A DNA stretch of 64,000 nt from an uncultured Bacteroides sp. (GCF_905207245.1 NZ_CAJLKP010000017.1:17257-81256); one strand, 5' to 3'. Positions 18,999-27,543 are shown, counted from the stretch's first letter. The notes: generated from the letters alone by a model not told the origin. A program made the numbers and translations.

Positions 18999-20438
18999 CT
19001 ACCCCTTCAGTCGCATAATGAACTTACTTCCTTTCCCCAATTCGCTTTCCACCGTCAATGTTCCCCCATGTGCCTCCACAAAGTCTTTTGAAATGGAAAG
19101 TCCCAGTCCACTGCCTTGCACCTTTGTGCCGGGCACACGGAAATAACGGTCGAAGATACTCTGATGATAACGGGGATCGATACCTTTACCGAAATCCTGC
19201 ACATACAGTTCAACAAAGTCTCCCTCACGCTTGGCACCAATAACGACACGTCCGTTTTCTTTTGAATAACGGACTGCATTGCTCAGAAGATTCGTCAATA
19301 CCCAGGCTATCTTCTCACTATCCACAAACAGTTTCGGCATTTTTTCCTCCGGATACTCCACTTCTATCTGGATGCCGAACTTATCCGCCTGAACCTGATT
19401 GGCTTTAATGGCATATTCTATAAGTTCGATAGGCTTGGTTATCTTCGGCATCATCTGGAGCTTGCCGGCTTCTACTTGTGTCATATTCAGGAGTTCACCG
19501 GTGATACCCAGCAGGCGGTCGGCATTCTCTTTAATGCTTTTCGATAATTGTTCCTGCTCATCATTCAAAGCTCCTACCCGCTTGTCTTCCAACAACTGCA
19601 AACTCATAAGAATAGCTGAGATAGGCGTTTTCAGTTCATGGGAGATGGTGGAGATAAAGGTTGTTTTGGCAGAATCCAACTCTTTAAATTCGGTGATATT
19701 CTTCAGCAGGATCACATCACCCAGATTCTGCGGTTCATCCGTATCGGCATCCGTATTCATAATGGTGATGTAAGAAGCCTGAAAATAGCTTTCCTTATTA
19801 TCCGCATAGATTTTCAAGGGTTCTTTCTTCTCACCCGGAGTAATCAGTTCCCGAACCAGACGACGAAGGAGATCATTCTTTAAGGACAGTTCCTCGGCAG
19901 AGTGGCGGATTACATCTTCACGTTTCAGATTCAATACGGTAAGTGCTTCTTTATTGATAAAGAGTATTTCATGCTCACAATTCAGACCGATAATAGGTTC
20001 ATGGATACTGTTCACAACGGCTTCAAGAAACTTCTTGGCAGAAAGAATATCGTTCAGCGTACTGGCACGATATTCAGTCAGGCGCTCGGCCATACTGTTG
20101 AAGCTATCGGCCACCTGGCGGAATTCCTCGTGTCCGCTCATATCCAAACGTTTCTCATAGTTATGATTGGCGATTTCAAGGATGCCACGCGTCAGTTCCT
20201 GGATAGGCTTGTTGATGGAACGGGGAAGCCAGACCAGCAACACGATACTGGCAAGAATGCAAATAGCACCTGTAACGGAAATCCACAGCAAAGCACGTTC
20301 CAGTCCGGGCATGGCGGCAGGACTGTCCGGTTCGGTGGCTGTCAGTATCTGAAGATTCACTACGGAGAGAGCAACCAGCAGAATGATCATACCAGCCAGA
20401 ATGCCTACACTGAGTATTAATTTAGTACGAATATTCAT
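18999..20438 (-). CDS. Membrane sensor histidine kinase of the kdp locus
   Basis: 479 residues. There are two transmembrane segments (about 8-30 and 48-72) with a very short periplasmic loop, a HAMP domain (about 73-125), a PAS domain (about 135-255), a HisKA domain with the phospho-acceptor H267 in ISHELKTP, and a HATPase domain with NLLSNAVRYS, DFGKGID and GSGLGLSIS. It lies 21 bases after the KdpD sensor module and probably acts with it. It replaces the kinase half of a classical one-piece KdpD but has its own two-helix membrane anchor instead of the four-helix KdpD segment. The likely phosphorylation partner is the NtrC-type regulator at 28451-29794. Confidence 0.88.
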   Translation of the reverse strand: MNIRTKLILSVGILAGMIILLVALSVVNLQILTATEPDSPAAMPGLERALLWISVTGAICILASIVLLVWLPRSINKPIQELTRGILEIANHNYEKRLDMSGHEEFRQVADSFNSMAERLTEYRASTLNDILSAKKFLEAVVNSIHEPIIGLNCEHEILFINKEALTVLNLKREDVIRHSAEELSLKNDLLRRLVRELITPGEKKEPLKIYADNKESYFQASYITIMNTDADTDEPQNLGDVILLKNITEFKELDSAKTTFISTISHELKTPISAILMSLQLLEDKRVGALNDEQEQLSKSIKENADRLLGITGELLNMTQVEAGKLQMMPKITKPIELIEYAIKANQVQADKFGIQIEVEYPEEKMPKLFVDSEKIAWVLTNLLSNAVRYSKENGRVVIGAKREGDFVELYVQDFGKGIDPRYHQSIFDRYFRVPGTKVQGSGLGLSISKDFVEAHGGTLTVESELGKGSKFIMRLKG

Positions 20439-20459
20439 AATGCACTGATGAATTAAATT

Positions 20460-21584
20460 TTATGCAAGTATAATCAAATCTATGTTTGCTTGCGCCAATT
20501 CGCTCACAAATTTTCTGTATTTCAACACCATGAACAAGGATTGCGGAAAGCGGAAAGCAGGACTTCCCATGCAAACCGTCGTAATTTGCCGCTCTTTACA
20601 GGCCCGTACCACGGCATCCAGCACGTCCCGGGACTGTACCTGGAGAACTTCACCATCCAACTCAGTAACCAGTTTGAAGTGGTTCAGCAGATAACGCTGG
20701 CTTGCCAGGTCGATGCGGTCGGCACTCTCGCGGGGCGTCTGCACATACAGGGCAATGAAAGAAGTATTGTAGCGGGTAGCCAGCCGTGCCGCCTTACGGA
20801 TGATGCGCCGTGGCGTCTTCTCATGACTGCTGATGCATGCCAGAAACTTCTCGTGCCGGACGCCTACGCTCGAAATGACGACTTCGTTCTCCACCTTCTT
20901 CTCCACTCGCAGGGCTACTTCCTTCAAGGCCAGTTCACGGAGTTGGAGGATGTTCTCGGTCCGGAAGAAGTTGGTCAGTGCCGTCTGCACCTTCTCCGGG
21001 CGATAAATCTTGCCGGCTTTCAGACGGGTTATCAGTTCTTCGGCAGTCAGGTCGATGTTCACCACCTCGTCCGCTTCCTGAAGGACACTGTCGGGGATGC
21101 GCTCTTTGACTTCGATGCCGGAGATGCCTTGCACTTCTTCGTTCACGCTCTCGATGTGCTGGATGTTGACGGCGGAAATCACGTTGATGCCTTCGTCCAA
21201 AAGGTCCATCACGTCCTGCCAACGCTTTTCGTTACGACTGCCTTCTACGTTGGTATGCGCCAGTTCGTCCACGATGACTATTTCGGGATGGATGCGGATG
21301 ATACCCTCCAAATCCATTTCTTCCAGTTCCTTGCCTTTGTAGAATATCCGGCGGCGGGGGATGACGGGCAGGCCTGCAAGGAGAGCTTCCGTCCCGGCAC
21401 GTCCGTGGGTTTCGATGTAGCCGATTTGCACGTCTACGCCGTTGTCCAGCAGGTCGTGGGCTTCCTGGAGCATCCGGTAAGACTTGCCCACACCGGCTAT
21501 CATGCCGATGTAAATCTTGAACTTGCCACGACGGGATTTCTTTATCAGGTCGAGGAAGTGTTGCACGTTTTGTTCTCTGTCCAT
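20460..21584 (-). CDS. kdpD: KdpD N-terminal sensor module with universal-stress-like domain, kinase half absent
   Basis: 374 residues, soluble. Residues about 20-225 are the KdpD sensor domain with a Walker A motif GVGKS (31-35) and VDELAHTNVEGSR near residue 105. Residues about 235-374 are a UspA-like domain. A full-length KdpD of about 900 residues continues into a four-helix membrane region and kinase; here the protein stops and the kinase is a separate gene 21 bases downstream. The split appears natural, because both genes have good starts and complete domains. The role is probably to sense potassium status or nucleotides and to tune the kinase. Confidence 0.9.
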   Translation of the reverse strand: MDREQNVQHFLDLIKKSRRGKFKIYIGMIAGVGKSYRMLQEAHDLLDNGVDVQIGYIETHGRAGTEALLAGLPVIPRRRIFYKGKELEEMDLEGIIRIHPEIVIVDELAHTNVEGSRNEKRWQDVMDLLDEGINVISAVNIQHIESVNEEVQGISGIEVKERIPDSVLQEADEVVNIDLTAEELITRLKAGKIYRPEKVQTALTNFFRTENILQLRELALKEVALRVEKKVENEVVISSVGVRHEKFLACISSHEKTPRRIIRKAARLATRYNTSFIALYVQTPRESADRIDLASQRYLLNHFKLVTELDGEVLQVQSRDVLDAVVRACKERQITTVCMGSPAFRFPQSLFMVLKYRKFVSELAQANIDLIILA

Positions 21585-21638
21585 ACCTTTAAGTAGTTAT
21601 CATTATGGGTTAGCTGGGATTGGTAAGTGAGTTGGCAT

Positions 21639-21770
21639 ATCATCAATACGGATGATGGGTATCATCAATACGGATGATGAGTACCATCAATACGGATGAT
21701 GGGTATAATCAATGCCAATGATTCCTACAATCAATGCCAATGATTCCCACAATCAATGCCAATGATTCTA
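21639..21770. repeat. Six tandem 22-bp dyad repeats upstream of kdpD
   Basis: Units begin at 21639, 21661, 21683, 21705, 21727 and 21749, exactly 22 bases apart. The first three have the core ATCATC-AATACG-GATGAT (one unit starts ACCATC). The last three have AATCA-ATGCCAA-TGATT. Both are inverted repeats, but their arm sequences differ while the symmetry and spacing are kept. The array lies in the leader of the kdpD-kinase pair. Confidence 0.95.
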
Positions 21771-21808
21771 TGCTAAGTCATAGAGACAAGATACCTCTGT
21801 CACTTACA

Positions 21809-22558
21809 TTAAGGCTTTAAGGTTATACCAAAGACTAAGTGGGTATCTTCCAAACAAGGATTCCAGATAGCCTGTGCAAATATAGGCAATGAAAACGAGT
21901 CTGTTATCCTGATAGCCGTAGTAGCTTTCAATGCTACATTGGTAAAGGCAAAACCGGAGTTTCCATATCCTACCGTATAAGTTTCATAAGGAACGAATCC
22001 TACGGTTGCATTCAAACCTACCGACTTCACGCTGAACGGATAGTTCAGTTCACAATAGGAAGAATAGTTTTGCGCGCCTTCCTCATTTTTATCGGCTCCC
22101 GCAAACATGGTGTACCAAGCTATGGACAGGGGAAACTTCTCGCAAGGCAACGTATAGGCCAGACCAGCTTCAAAGAAATGTGCCGTCTCATGACTTTTGA
22201 AGTTGAAATACTGCCGGGCACCCTGTCCCGCCCACCAAAGGCTTGCCACAGACAGTGACAGACCGGACTCGCCGAATGCGTAAGCTGCCGTCAGGTCTAT
22301 TTCCTTGTTTGCCTGGCCTTCGGTAGATTTATAACCGTCGAAGTCCGTGGAACCCCACGCAGTCAGAGAAAAGCTGCCGATGCCGAAACCCAGTGTAGGT
22401 TGGAAGCTGGCTCCCGTCTGATATACGCCGCGCCAGACGTAAGAGCTTACTAAATCACCCTGCACGGTAAATTCCTGTGCCTTCACATCATTTGTCCCGA
22501 AAAAACATGCAGCAACAATGGCTGCTATTACAAAAAACGTTCTTTTTACTTGTTTCAT
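21809..22558 (-). CDS. Outer-membrane beta-barrel protein within the kdp locus
   Basis: 249 residues. The signal peptide is cleaved after VKAQ (about residue 28). The rest alternates short amphipathic beta strands rich in Tyr, Trp and Gly (SYVWRGVYQTGASFQP, LSLSVASLWWAG, VGFVPYETYTVGYG) and ends in a C-terminal strand (HLVFGITLKP) that fits an outer-membrane barrel. It resembles the TorF-type putative porins. It lies between kdpC and kdpD on the same strand, separated on both sides by repeat-rich spacers. A role in letting potassium through the outer membrane is possible but rests on position alone. Confidence 0.75.
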   Translation of the reverse strand: MKQVKRTFFVIAAIVAACFFGTNDVKAQEFTVQGDLVSSYVWRGVYQTGASFQPTLGFGIGSFSLTAWGSTDFDGYKSTEGQANKEIDLTAAYAFGESGLSLSVASLWWAGQGARQYFNFKSHETAHFFEAGLAYTLPCEKFPLSIAWYTMFAGADKNEEGAQNYSSYCELNYPFSVKSVGLNATVGFVPYETYTVGYGNSGFAFTNVALKATTAIRITDSFSLPIFAQAIWNPCLEDTHLVFGITLKP

Positions 22559-22596
22559 AATTCATTCAATCTTTAAAATACAATCTTTTAAAAAGA

Positions 22597-22670
22597 GAGA
22601 GGCGTGTCTCCGTTCACCCTGTTTTTAGACATCACCATGGCAAAATATGAACGGAGCCTGTCCGCCTCTC
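22597..22670. repeat. Inverted repeat between kdpC and the barrel gene
   Basis: The left arm has GAGAGGCG then CTCCGTTCA (22597-22615). The right arm carries the reverse complements TGAACGGAG and CGCCTCTC (22648-22670). Small unequal bulges separate the paired blocks and the loop is about 30 bases. It lies about 40 bases upstream of the barrel start codon, so it may affect that gene's transcript. Confidence 0.7.
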
Positions 22671-22673
22671 TGT

Positions 22674-22793
22674 GAGATACAAGATACGAGCTACAAGCTA
22701 CGAGTGACGAGTACCTTTCGGCATGATAGCCGGGCGAATAATTATTCGCCCACAAGTATAGCGCAGCAACTTGTAACCTGTAGCTTGTAGCTT
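22674..22793. repeat. Nested inverted repeat: 7-bp unit arms around a 20-bp palindrome
   Basis: The left side is six 7-bp units (GAGATAC, AAGATAC, GAGCTAC, AAGCTAC, GAGTGAC, GAGTACC; 22674-22715). The right side is GTAACCT, GTAGCTT, GTAGCTT (22773-22793). Thirteen bases pair perfectly (22689-22701 with 22780-22792). In the loop lies the perfect palindrome GGGCGAATAATTATTCGCCC (22732-22751). The element begins 3 bases after the kdpC stop. Confidence 0.85.
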
Positions 22794-22795
22794 AA

Positions 22796-23368
22796 CTACT
22801 TATTTGCCTCTTCGAGTGCAATGTTCAGTTTCAGCACATTCACTTTCTCCGTACCGAAAAGGCCGAGAAGCGGTTTCTGTACTGCATTGTCTACGAGAGT
22901 CTTTACTTGTGCCTCATCCATGCCACATGCCTGGGCTACGCGTTTCACCTGTACATAAGCACTGGCGGGAGTGATATCCGGATCAAGCCCCGAAGCACTG
23001 GCTGTCACCATTTCAGCCGGAACGTCCTTGCGTTGCAGATAGGGATGGTGCACCAGGAAAGTATCAATACGGGCTTCTACTTCCGAAAGATATTCTTCGT
23101 TGGTAGGGCCTTTGTTGCTACCGGAAGAACTGGTAGCATCGTAACCGTCACCGGCATGGGAAGGGCGTCCCCAGAAGTAGATGTCTTTTGTGAACATCTG
23201 TCCTACATTAGCGGCACCGACCACCTTACCATCCAGAGTCGCTACTTCCGCATTACCCTTATTTGGACCTGCCACCTGGGCAAATATCCACAGGATAAGG
23301 ATATAGAATACAGAGAAAAACACGCAAAAAGCAAGTGTTATTTTGAGGGATTTCAATAAAGTTTTCAT
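22796..23368 (-). CDS. kdpC: Potassium-transporting ATPase subunit C
   Basis: 190 residues. One N-terminal transmembrane helix (about 12-34) is followed by a periplasmic domain with the family blocks FWGRPS, GSNKGPTNEEY and ASGLDPDI(T)P. KdpC stabilises the KdpFABC complex in the inner membrane. It starts 14 bases after kdpB stops, within the same operon, and is followed by a repeat-rich spacer. Confidence 0.96.
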   Translation of the reverse strand: MKTLLKSLKITLAFCVFFSVFYILILWIFAQVAGPNKGNAEVATLDGKVVGAANVGQMFTKDIYFWGRPSHAGDGYDATSSSGSNKGPTNEEYLSEVEARIDTFLVHHPYLQRKDVPAEMVTASASGLDPDITPASAYVQVKRVAQACGMDEAQVKTLVDNAVQKPLLGLFGTEKVNVLKLNIALEEANK

Positions 23369-23382
23369 TATCTTGTTATTTA

Positions 23383-25431
23383 TTAAAAGAATAAACTGAC
23401 CACCATATCTATTAATTTAATTCCGATAAAGGGTGCAATGACACCGCCTAAGCCATAAATCAGCAAGTTGCGGCGAAGCAATGCACTGGCACCAATCGGT
23501 TTATACTGTACTCCTTTCAGTGCCAACGGAATCAATATAGGAATAATGACAGCGTTAAAGATTATAGCTGAAAGGATGGCTGACTCAGGACTATGCAGCC
23601 CCATGACGTTCAGCGGTGCTAACTGAGGGATGGCTACCATAAACAAAGCGGGAATAATCGCAAAGTATTTAGCCACGTCATTTGCTATAGAGAACGTGGT
23701 CAATGTACCGCGCGTCATCAACAACTGTTTACCGATTTCCACAATTTCAATCAGCTTCGTAGGATCATTGTCCAAGTCCACCATATTACCGGCTTCCTTT
23801 GCAGCCTGCGTACCGCTATTCATAGCAACGCCCACATTTGCCTGTGCCAATGCCGGAGCATCATTTGTACCGTCTCCCATCATTGCCACCAGCTTACCGG
23901 ATTGTTGCTCTTTCTTGATATATTCCATCTTGTCTTCCGGCCGGGCCTCAGCAATAAAATCATCCACACCGGCCTTTTCTGCGATGTACTTTGCCGTCAG
24001 CGGGTTATCTCCGGTCACCATTACCGTCTTCACTCCCATCTTGCGAAGGCGTTCGAAACGTTCCTGAATACCCGGTTTGATGATATCCTGCAACTCAATA
24101 ACGCCAGCCACCTGCCGGTTGACACACACTACCAACGGTGTACCGCCGTTACTTGAAATTGCAGCAATCACATCTTCCACCTCTTTCGGGAAACTGTTTC
24201 CGGCACTCTCCACAATCTTACGGATAGCATCGAAAGCACCTTTACGTATCTGAGTACCATTTTGTAAATCCACGCCTGAACACTTTGTTTCGGCAGTGAA
24301 CTTAATCATCCGGGCACCCGTAGTATTCAGGTCACGCATACGGCGACCTGTTTCCCGTCCCAGTTCTATAATTGATTTACCTTCCGGCGTTTCATCGGAG
24401 ATGGAGGACAGCAGGCAAGCCTCAATAAAATCACGTTCGTCCACACCGGGAGCTGCATAGAACTTCGTGGCTTTACGGTTACCGATTGTAATAGTTCCCG
24501 TCTTATCCAACAGTAACGTATCAATATCACCGGCCGTTTCCACCGCCTTACCCGATTTCGTTATCACATTGGCACGAAGCGCACGGTCCATACCTGCAAT
24601 GCCGATAGCGGAAAGCAGACCACCGATTGTCGTCGGTATCAGACAGACAAACAGGGAGAGAATAGCTGCAATCGAGATGTACGTTCCCGGATGATCTATG
24701 TTCGTATAGTCCGCCATCGGAATCAGCGTGACGCAAACAATCACGAATACCAGTGTGAAACCGGCCAGCAAGATAGTCAACGCTATTTCATTCGGTGTTT
24801 TTTTCCGGGTAGCGCCTTCCACCAGGGCAATCATCTTGTCGAGGAAGCTCTCACCCTGTTGTTGGGTTACCAATACCTTTATCTTATCAGAAAGTACCTT
24901 CGTACCACCGGTTACAGAACTTTTATCTCCACCCGCCTCACGGATTACCGGGGCAGATTCGCCTGTGATGGCACTTTCGTCAATGGAAGCCAATCCTTCT
25001 ACAATCTCACCGTCAGCCGGAATCGTATCACCGGCTTCGCAAATAAAGTAATCACCTTTCTTCAGGCGTGCACTACTGATATTGCAGACTTTGCCATCAA
25101 TCAGGATTTTAGCGGGAGTCTCCTCACGCGTCTTGCGCAGGCTGTCGGCCTGGGCCTTACCACGAGCCTCGGCAATGGCCTCAGCGAAGTTGGCGAACAG
25201 CAGAGTAACAAAGAGAACGACGAACACCAGGAAGTTGTACCCGAATGTTCCATATTCCGTAGTCCCCAGCGATAGGATGCAGACCACCAGCATCACCAGC
25301 GTCACAAGCTCCACCGTAAACATAATCGGATTCTTAATCATCACCCGTGGATCCAACTTCACGAATGATTGCTTCAAGCTTTCCATAACTTGCTCCTTTT
25401 GAAACAAAGAAGCTGATTTCTTATCTTTCAT
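23383..25431 (-). CDS. kdpB: Potassium-transporting P-type ATPase subunit B
   Basis: 682 residues, normal length. The phosphorylation motif DKTGT has D309. The actuator motif TGES is at 156-159; its serine is the residue whose phosphorylation inhibits the E. coli enzyme. The hinge MVTGDNPLTA and MMGDGTNDAPAL are present. It hydrolyses ATP to drive high-affinity potassium uptake with KdpA. The gene is 19 bases after kdpA and 14 before kdpC. Confidence 0.97.
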   Translation of the reverse strand: MKDKKSASLFQKEQVMESLKQSFVKLDPRVMIKNPIMFTVELVTLVMLVVCILSLGTTEYGTFGYNFLVFVVLFVTLLFANFAEAIAEARGKAQADSLRKTREETPAKILIDGKVCNISSARLKKGDYFICEAGDTIPADGEIVEGLASIDESAITGESAPVIREAGGDKSSVTGGTKVLSDKIKVLVTQQQGESFLDKMIALVEGATRKKTPNEIALTILLAGFTLVFVIVCVTLIPMADYTNIDHPGTYISIAAILSLFVCLIPTTIGGLLSAIGIAGMDRALRANVITKSGKAVETAGDIDTLLLDKTGTITIGNRKATKFYAAPGVDERDFIEACLLSSISDETPEGKSIIELGRETGRRMRDLNTTGARMIKFTAETKCSGVDLQNGTQIRKGAFDAIRKIVESAGNSFPKEVEDVIAAISSNGGTPLVVCVNRQVAGVIELQDIIKPGIQERFERLRKMGVKTVMVTGDNPLTAKYIAEKAGVDDFIAEARPEDKMEYIKKEQQSGKLVAMMGDGTNDAPALAQANVGVAMNSGTQAAKEAGNMVDLDNDPTKLIEIVEIGKQLLMTRGTLTTFSIANDVAKYFAIIPALFMVAIPQLAPLNVMGLHSPESAILSAIIFNAVIIPILIPLALKGVQYKPIGASALLRRNLLIYGLGGVIAPFIGIKLIDMVVSLFF

Positions 25432-25450
25432 ATCTTTCTTTTTCTACTAC

Positions 25451-27157
25451 TTACAAACTAAAATGTTCAGCAATCGTACTCAACGCATGCACCGGGAAGA
25501 ATGACAGGGCAGCTACAATGAAAATAACCGCGAAAGTCATCACAGCAAATGTAACCGTATCCGTCTTCAGTGTACCGGCACTTTCCGGGATGAACTTCTT
25601 CTGCGCCAGCAAACCGGCAATGGCCACCTGCCCTACAATCGGGATAAAACGGCTCAGAATAAGTACCCAACCGCAAGCGTAGTTCCAGAAATAAGTATTA
25701 TCTCCCAGTCCCTCGAAGCCGGACCCGTTATTAGCTGCACACGACGTAAACTCATACAATTGCTCGCTCAGCCCGTGGAAACCAGGATTATTCAGCCAAC
25801 CGCCCTCGCTTGCCACGAAGTCGGGATGATGGGCAAACAGATACGTGGACAGAGCCGTTCCTACCAGAATCACAAACGGATGAAGCAACGCCACAACAGT
25901 CGCAATCTTCATTTCGCGTGCTTCCACCTTCTTACCGAGGAACTCCGGTGTACGCCCCACCATCAGTCCGCTGATAAACACGGCTATAATTATAAATGTA
26001 TAGTAGTTCATCCAACCTACCCCGACACCACCGAACCAAGTGTTAATCTGCATATTCAGCATCTCCATCAGTCCGCTGAGCGGCATCGTAGAGTCGTGCA
26101 TACCATTCACCGAACCATTGGAAGTGACGGTGGTCGTAATACTCCACAAGGCTGTTGCAGCAGCACCAAGCCGCACCTCTTTTCCCTCCATCGCTCCGCC
26201 ATCCTGCGCAATACCCAGTTCGTCAATACGCGGGTTACCGTTCATCTCCTGATAGACATTGATGCCGACACCCGCCAGATAGGCAAAGAGCATTACACCG
26301 AATATACTATAAGCCAGTTTCTTACGATTGGAATAGAAACCGAGTGCGAAAACCATTGCCATCGGTATGATAAGGATAGACCAACATTCTACCATATTGG
26401 ACAGATACGTAGGATTCTCCAACGGATGCGAAGAGTTTACACCGAAATAACCGCCACCATTGGTACCCAGTTGCTTGATGGGCACGATGGCAGCCGCAGG
26501 TCCCTGCGATACCAGTTGTTCCTGTCCTTCGAGCGTGGTCACCTCCATCTTGCCGTCAAAGCCCATCGGAGTACCTTCTATAATAAGGATGAAACCCACA
26601 ATCAGCGAAAGTGGCAACAGGATACGTGTACTACTCAATACAAGGAAGTTCCAGAAGTTACCTATTGTCTTCGTTGTCTTTGCGGAGATGGACTTCATGA
26701 TACCTGCCATAGCCGCCATACCCGTTGCCGCCGTAATAAACTGGAAGAGCATGATGACAAATAACTGCGTAAAATAAGTCAATCCACTTTCACCGGAATA
26801 GTGCTGCAAGTTACAGTTCACCATAAAACTGATGCAGGTATTGAATGCCTGATCCGGTGTCTGCGGCCCGTTACCGTCGGGATTCAAAGGCAGCCAGTGC
26901 TGAGTAACCAGCAGCACCATGCCCCACACAAACCAGAAAGCATTCAGTATCAGCAATGCTTTCAGGAACTGTTTCCAGTTCATCTCCTCGGCAGGGTTGA
27001 TGCCACACACTTTAAAAATAAGTCTCTCAATCGGCTTCATGAAGTCCGACCATGTCTTTTGTCCTTTATAGACCTTTGCAATATATTTTCCCAACGGGTA
27101 AGCCAGTACCACCATCAGGACTATTTGCAGGACTACACCTAAAATCTCTGTGTTCAT
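25451..27157 (-). CDS. kdpA: Potassium-transporting ATPase subunit A
   Basis: 568 residues, about ten membrane helices. Selectivity-filter-type segments are visible: GTNGGGYFGVNS and CAANNGSGFEGLGDNT. KdpA is the potassium-binding subunit related to the SKT channel superfamily. The gene lies 57 bases after the small kdpF, across a spacer with two copies of TTGTCAATT, and precedes kdpB by 19 bases. Confidence 0.97.
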   Translation of the reverse strand: MNTEILGVVLQIVLMVVLAYPLGKYIAKVYKGQKTWSDFMKPIERLIFKVCGINPAEEMNWKQFLKALLILNAFWFVWGMVLLVTQHWLPLNPDGNGPQTPDQAFNTCISFMVNCNLQHYSGESGLTYFTQLFVIMLFQFITAATGMAAMAGIMKSISAKTTKTIGNFWNFLVLSSTRILLPLSLIVGFILIIEGTPMGFDGKMEVTTLEGQEQLVSQGPAAAIVPIKQLGTNGGGYFGVNSSHPLENPTYLSNMVECWSILIIPMAMVFALGFYSNRKKLAYSIFGVMLFAYLAGVGINVYQEMNGNPRIDELGIAQDGGAMEGKEVRLGAAATALWSITTTVTSNGSVNGMHDSTMPLSGLMEMLNMQINTWFGGVGVGWMNYYTFIIIAVFISGLMVGRTPEFLGKKVEAREMKIATVVALLHPFVILVGTALSTYLFAHHPDFVASEGGWLNNPGFHGLSEQLYEFTSCAANNGSGFEGLGDNTYFWNYACGWVLILSRFIPIVGQVAIAGLLAQKKFIPESAGTLKTDTVTFAVMTFAVIFIVAALSFFPVHALSTIAEHFSL

Positions 27158-27214
27158 TTCTCTAATTCATTAATAGAATGATACCTTAATTGTCAATTAT
27201 CCATTGTCAATTGA

Positions 27215-27295
27215 CTAAAACTTCTCCGGTTTTACGAGCACATACATCAAATACCCGAAAACCGCAATACCTAATACAAATAATGTTGTGTACAT
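27215..27295 (-). CDS. kdpF: KdpF-like small membrane subunit
   Basis: 26 residues, starting MYTTLFVLGIAVFGYL: a single hydrophobic helix followed by a short basic tail ending KPEKF. The size, position directly before kdpA and composition match KdpF, the lipid-like stabiliser of the Kdp complex. The upstream AGAAGGAGAGAG supports this start. Confidence 0.85.
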   Translation of the reverse strand: MYTTLFVLGIAVFGYLMYVLVKPEKF

Positions 27296-27310
27296 AATTC
27301 TCTCTCCTTC

Positions 27311-27406
27311 TTAAATCTTTTCAAACCAATCCACACATTTCCAGAACAGCCCGAAAGCGAGCAACCCGCTCAACAGGCAGAAAATAAATGAAATCGTTAT
27401 TCCCAT
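27311..27406 (-). CDS. 31-residue single-helix membrane peptide at the head of the kdp operon
   Basis: The frame starts MGITISFIFCLLSGLLAFGL and ends in a charged tail WKCVDWFEKI. It has one membrane helix, then Trp/Lys/Asp/Glu residues typical of a membrane border. It stops 15 bases before kdpF and is the first gene downstream of the sigma-54-type promoter at 27456-27471. I do not recognise a family. It could be a second small Kdp subunit or a regulatory leader peptide. Confidence rests on gene order, hydrophobicity and a tight fit between promoter and kdpF. Confidence 0.65.
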   Translation of the reverse strand: MGITISFIFCLLSGLLAFGLFWKCVDWFEKI

Positions 27407-27455
27407 GTCTTTTACCTTTTTAAAATTGATACTATTATTTCATCGTGTTTAGGTA

Positions 27456-27471
27456 TGCCAATTGCGTGCCA
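27456..27471 (-). promoter_or_regulatory. Sigma-54 (-24/-12) promoter of the kdp operon
   Basis: On the minus strand TGGCACG-CAAT-TGGCA matches the sigma-54 consensus TGGCACG-N4-TTGCW at all but one fixed position and keeps the essential GG and GC doublets at the right distance. Transcription should start near 27445, about 40 bases before the 31-residue ORF. It fits the sigma-54-dependent regulator encoded at 28451-29794. Confidence 0.8.
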
Positions 27472-27543
27472 GACATGCAGAAAAGTACATAACAGTCTAA
27501 TATCCAAGATCGTGAGGGTTACAAACAGAAAAGTATAAAACAT

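Noticed and set aside
20490..21596. 368-codon plus-strand ORF
   Set aside because: It is antisense to the kdpD sensor gene, has no family features or promoter, and mirrors the codon pattern of the real gene.
21639..21770. CRISPR array
   Set aside because: The 22-bp units are contiguous with no unique spacers and no cas genes are near.
25760..26764. 334-codon plus-strand ORF
   Set aside because: It is antisense to kdpA and has no recognisable domain.
27158..27214. Repeated TTGTCAATT as a regulatory site for kdpA
   Set aside because: Such A+T-rich short repeats are common in intergenic DNA of this type and two copies are not enough evidence.
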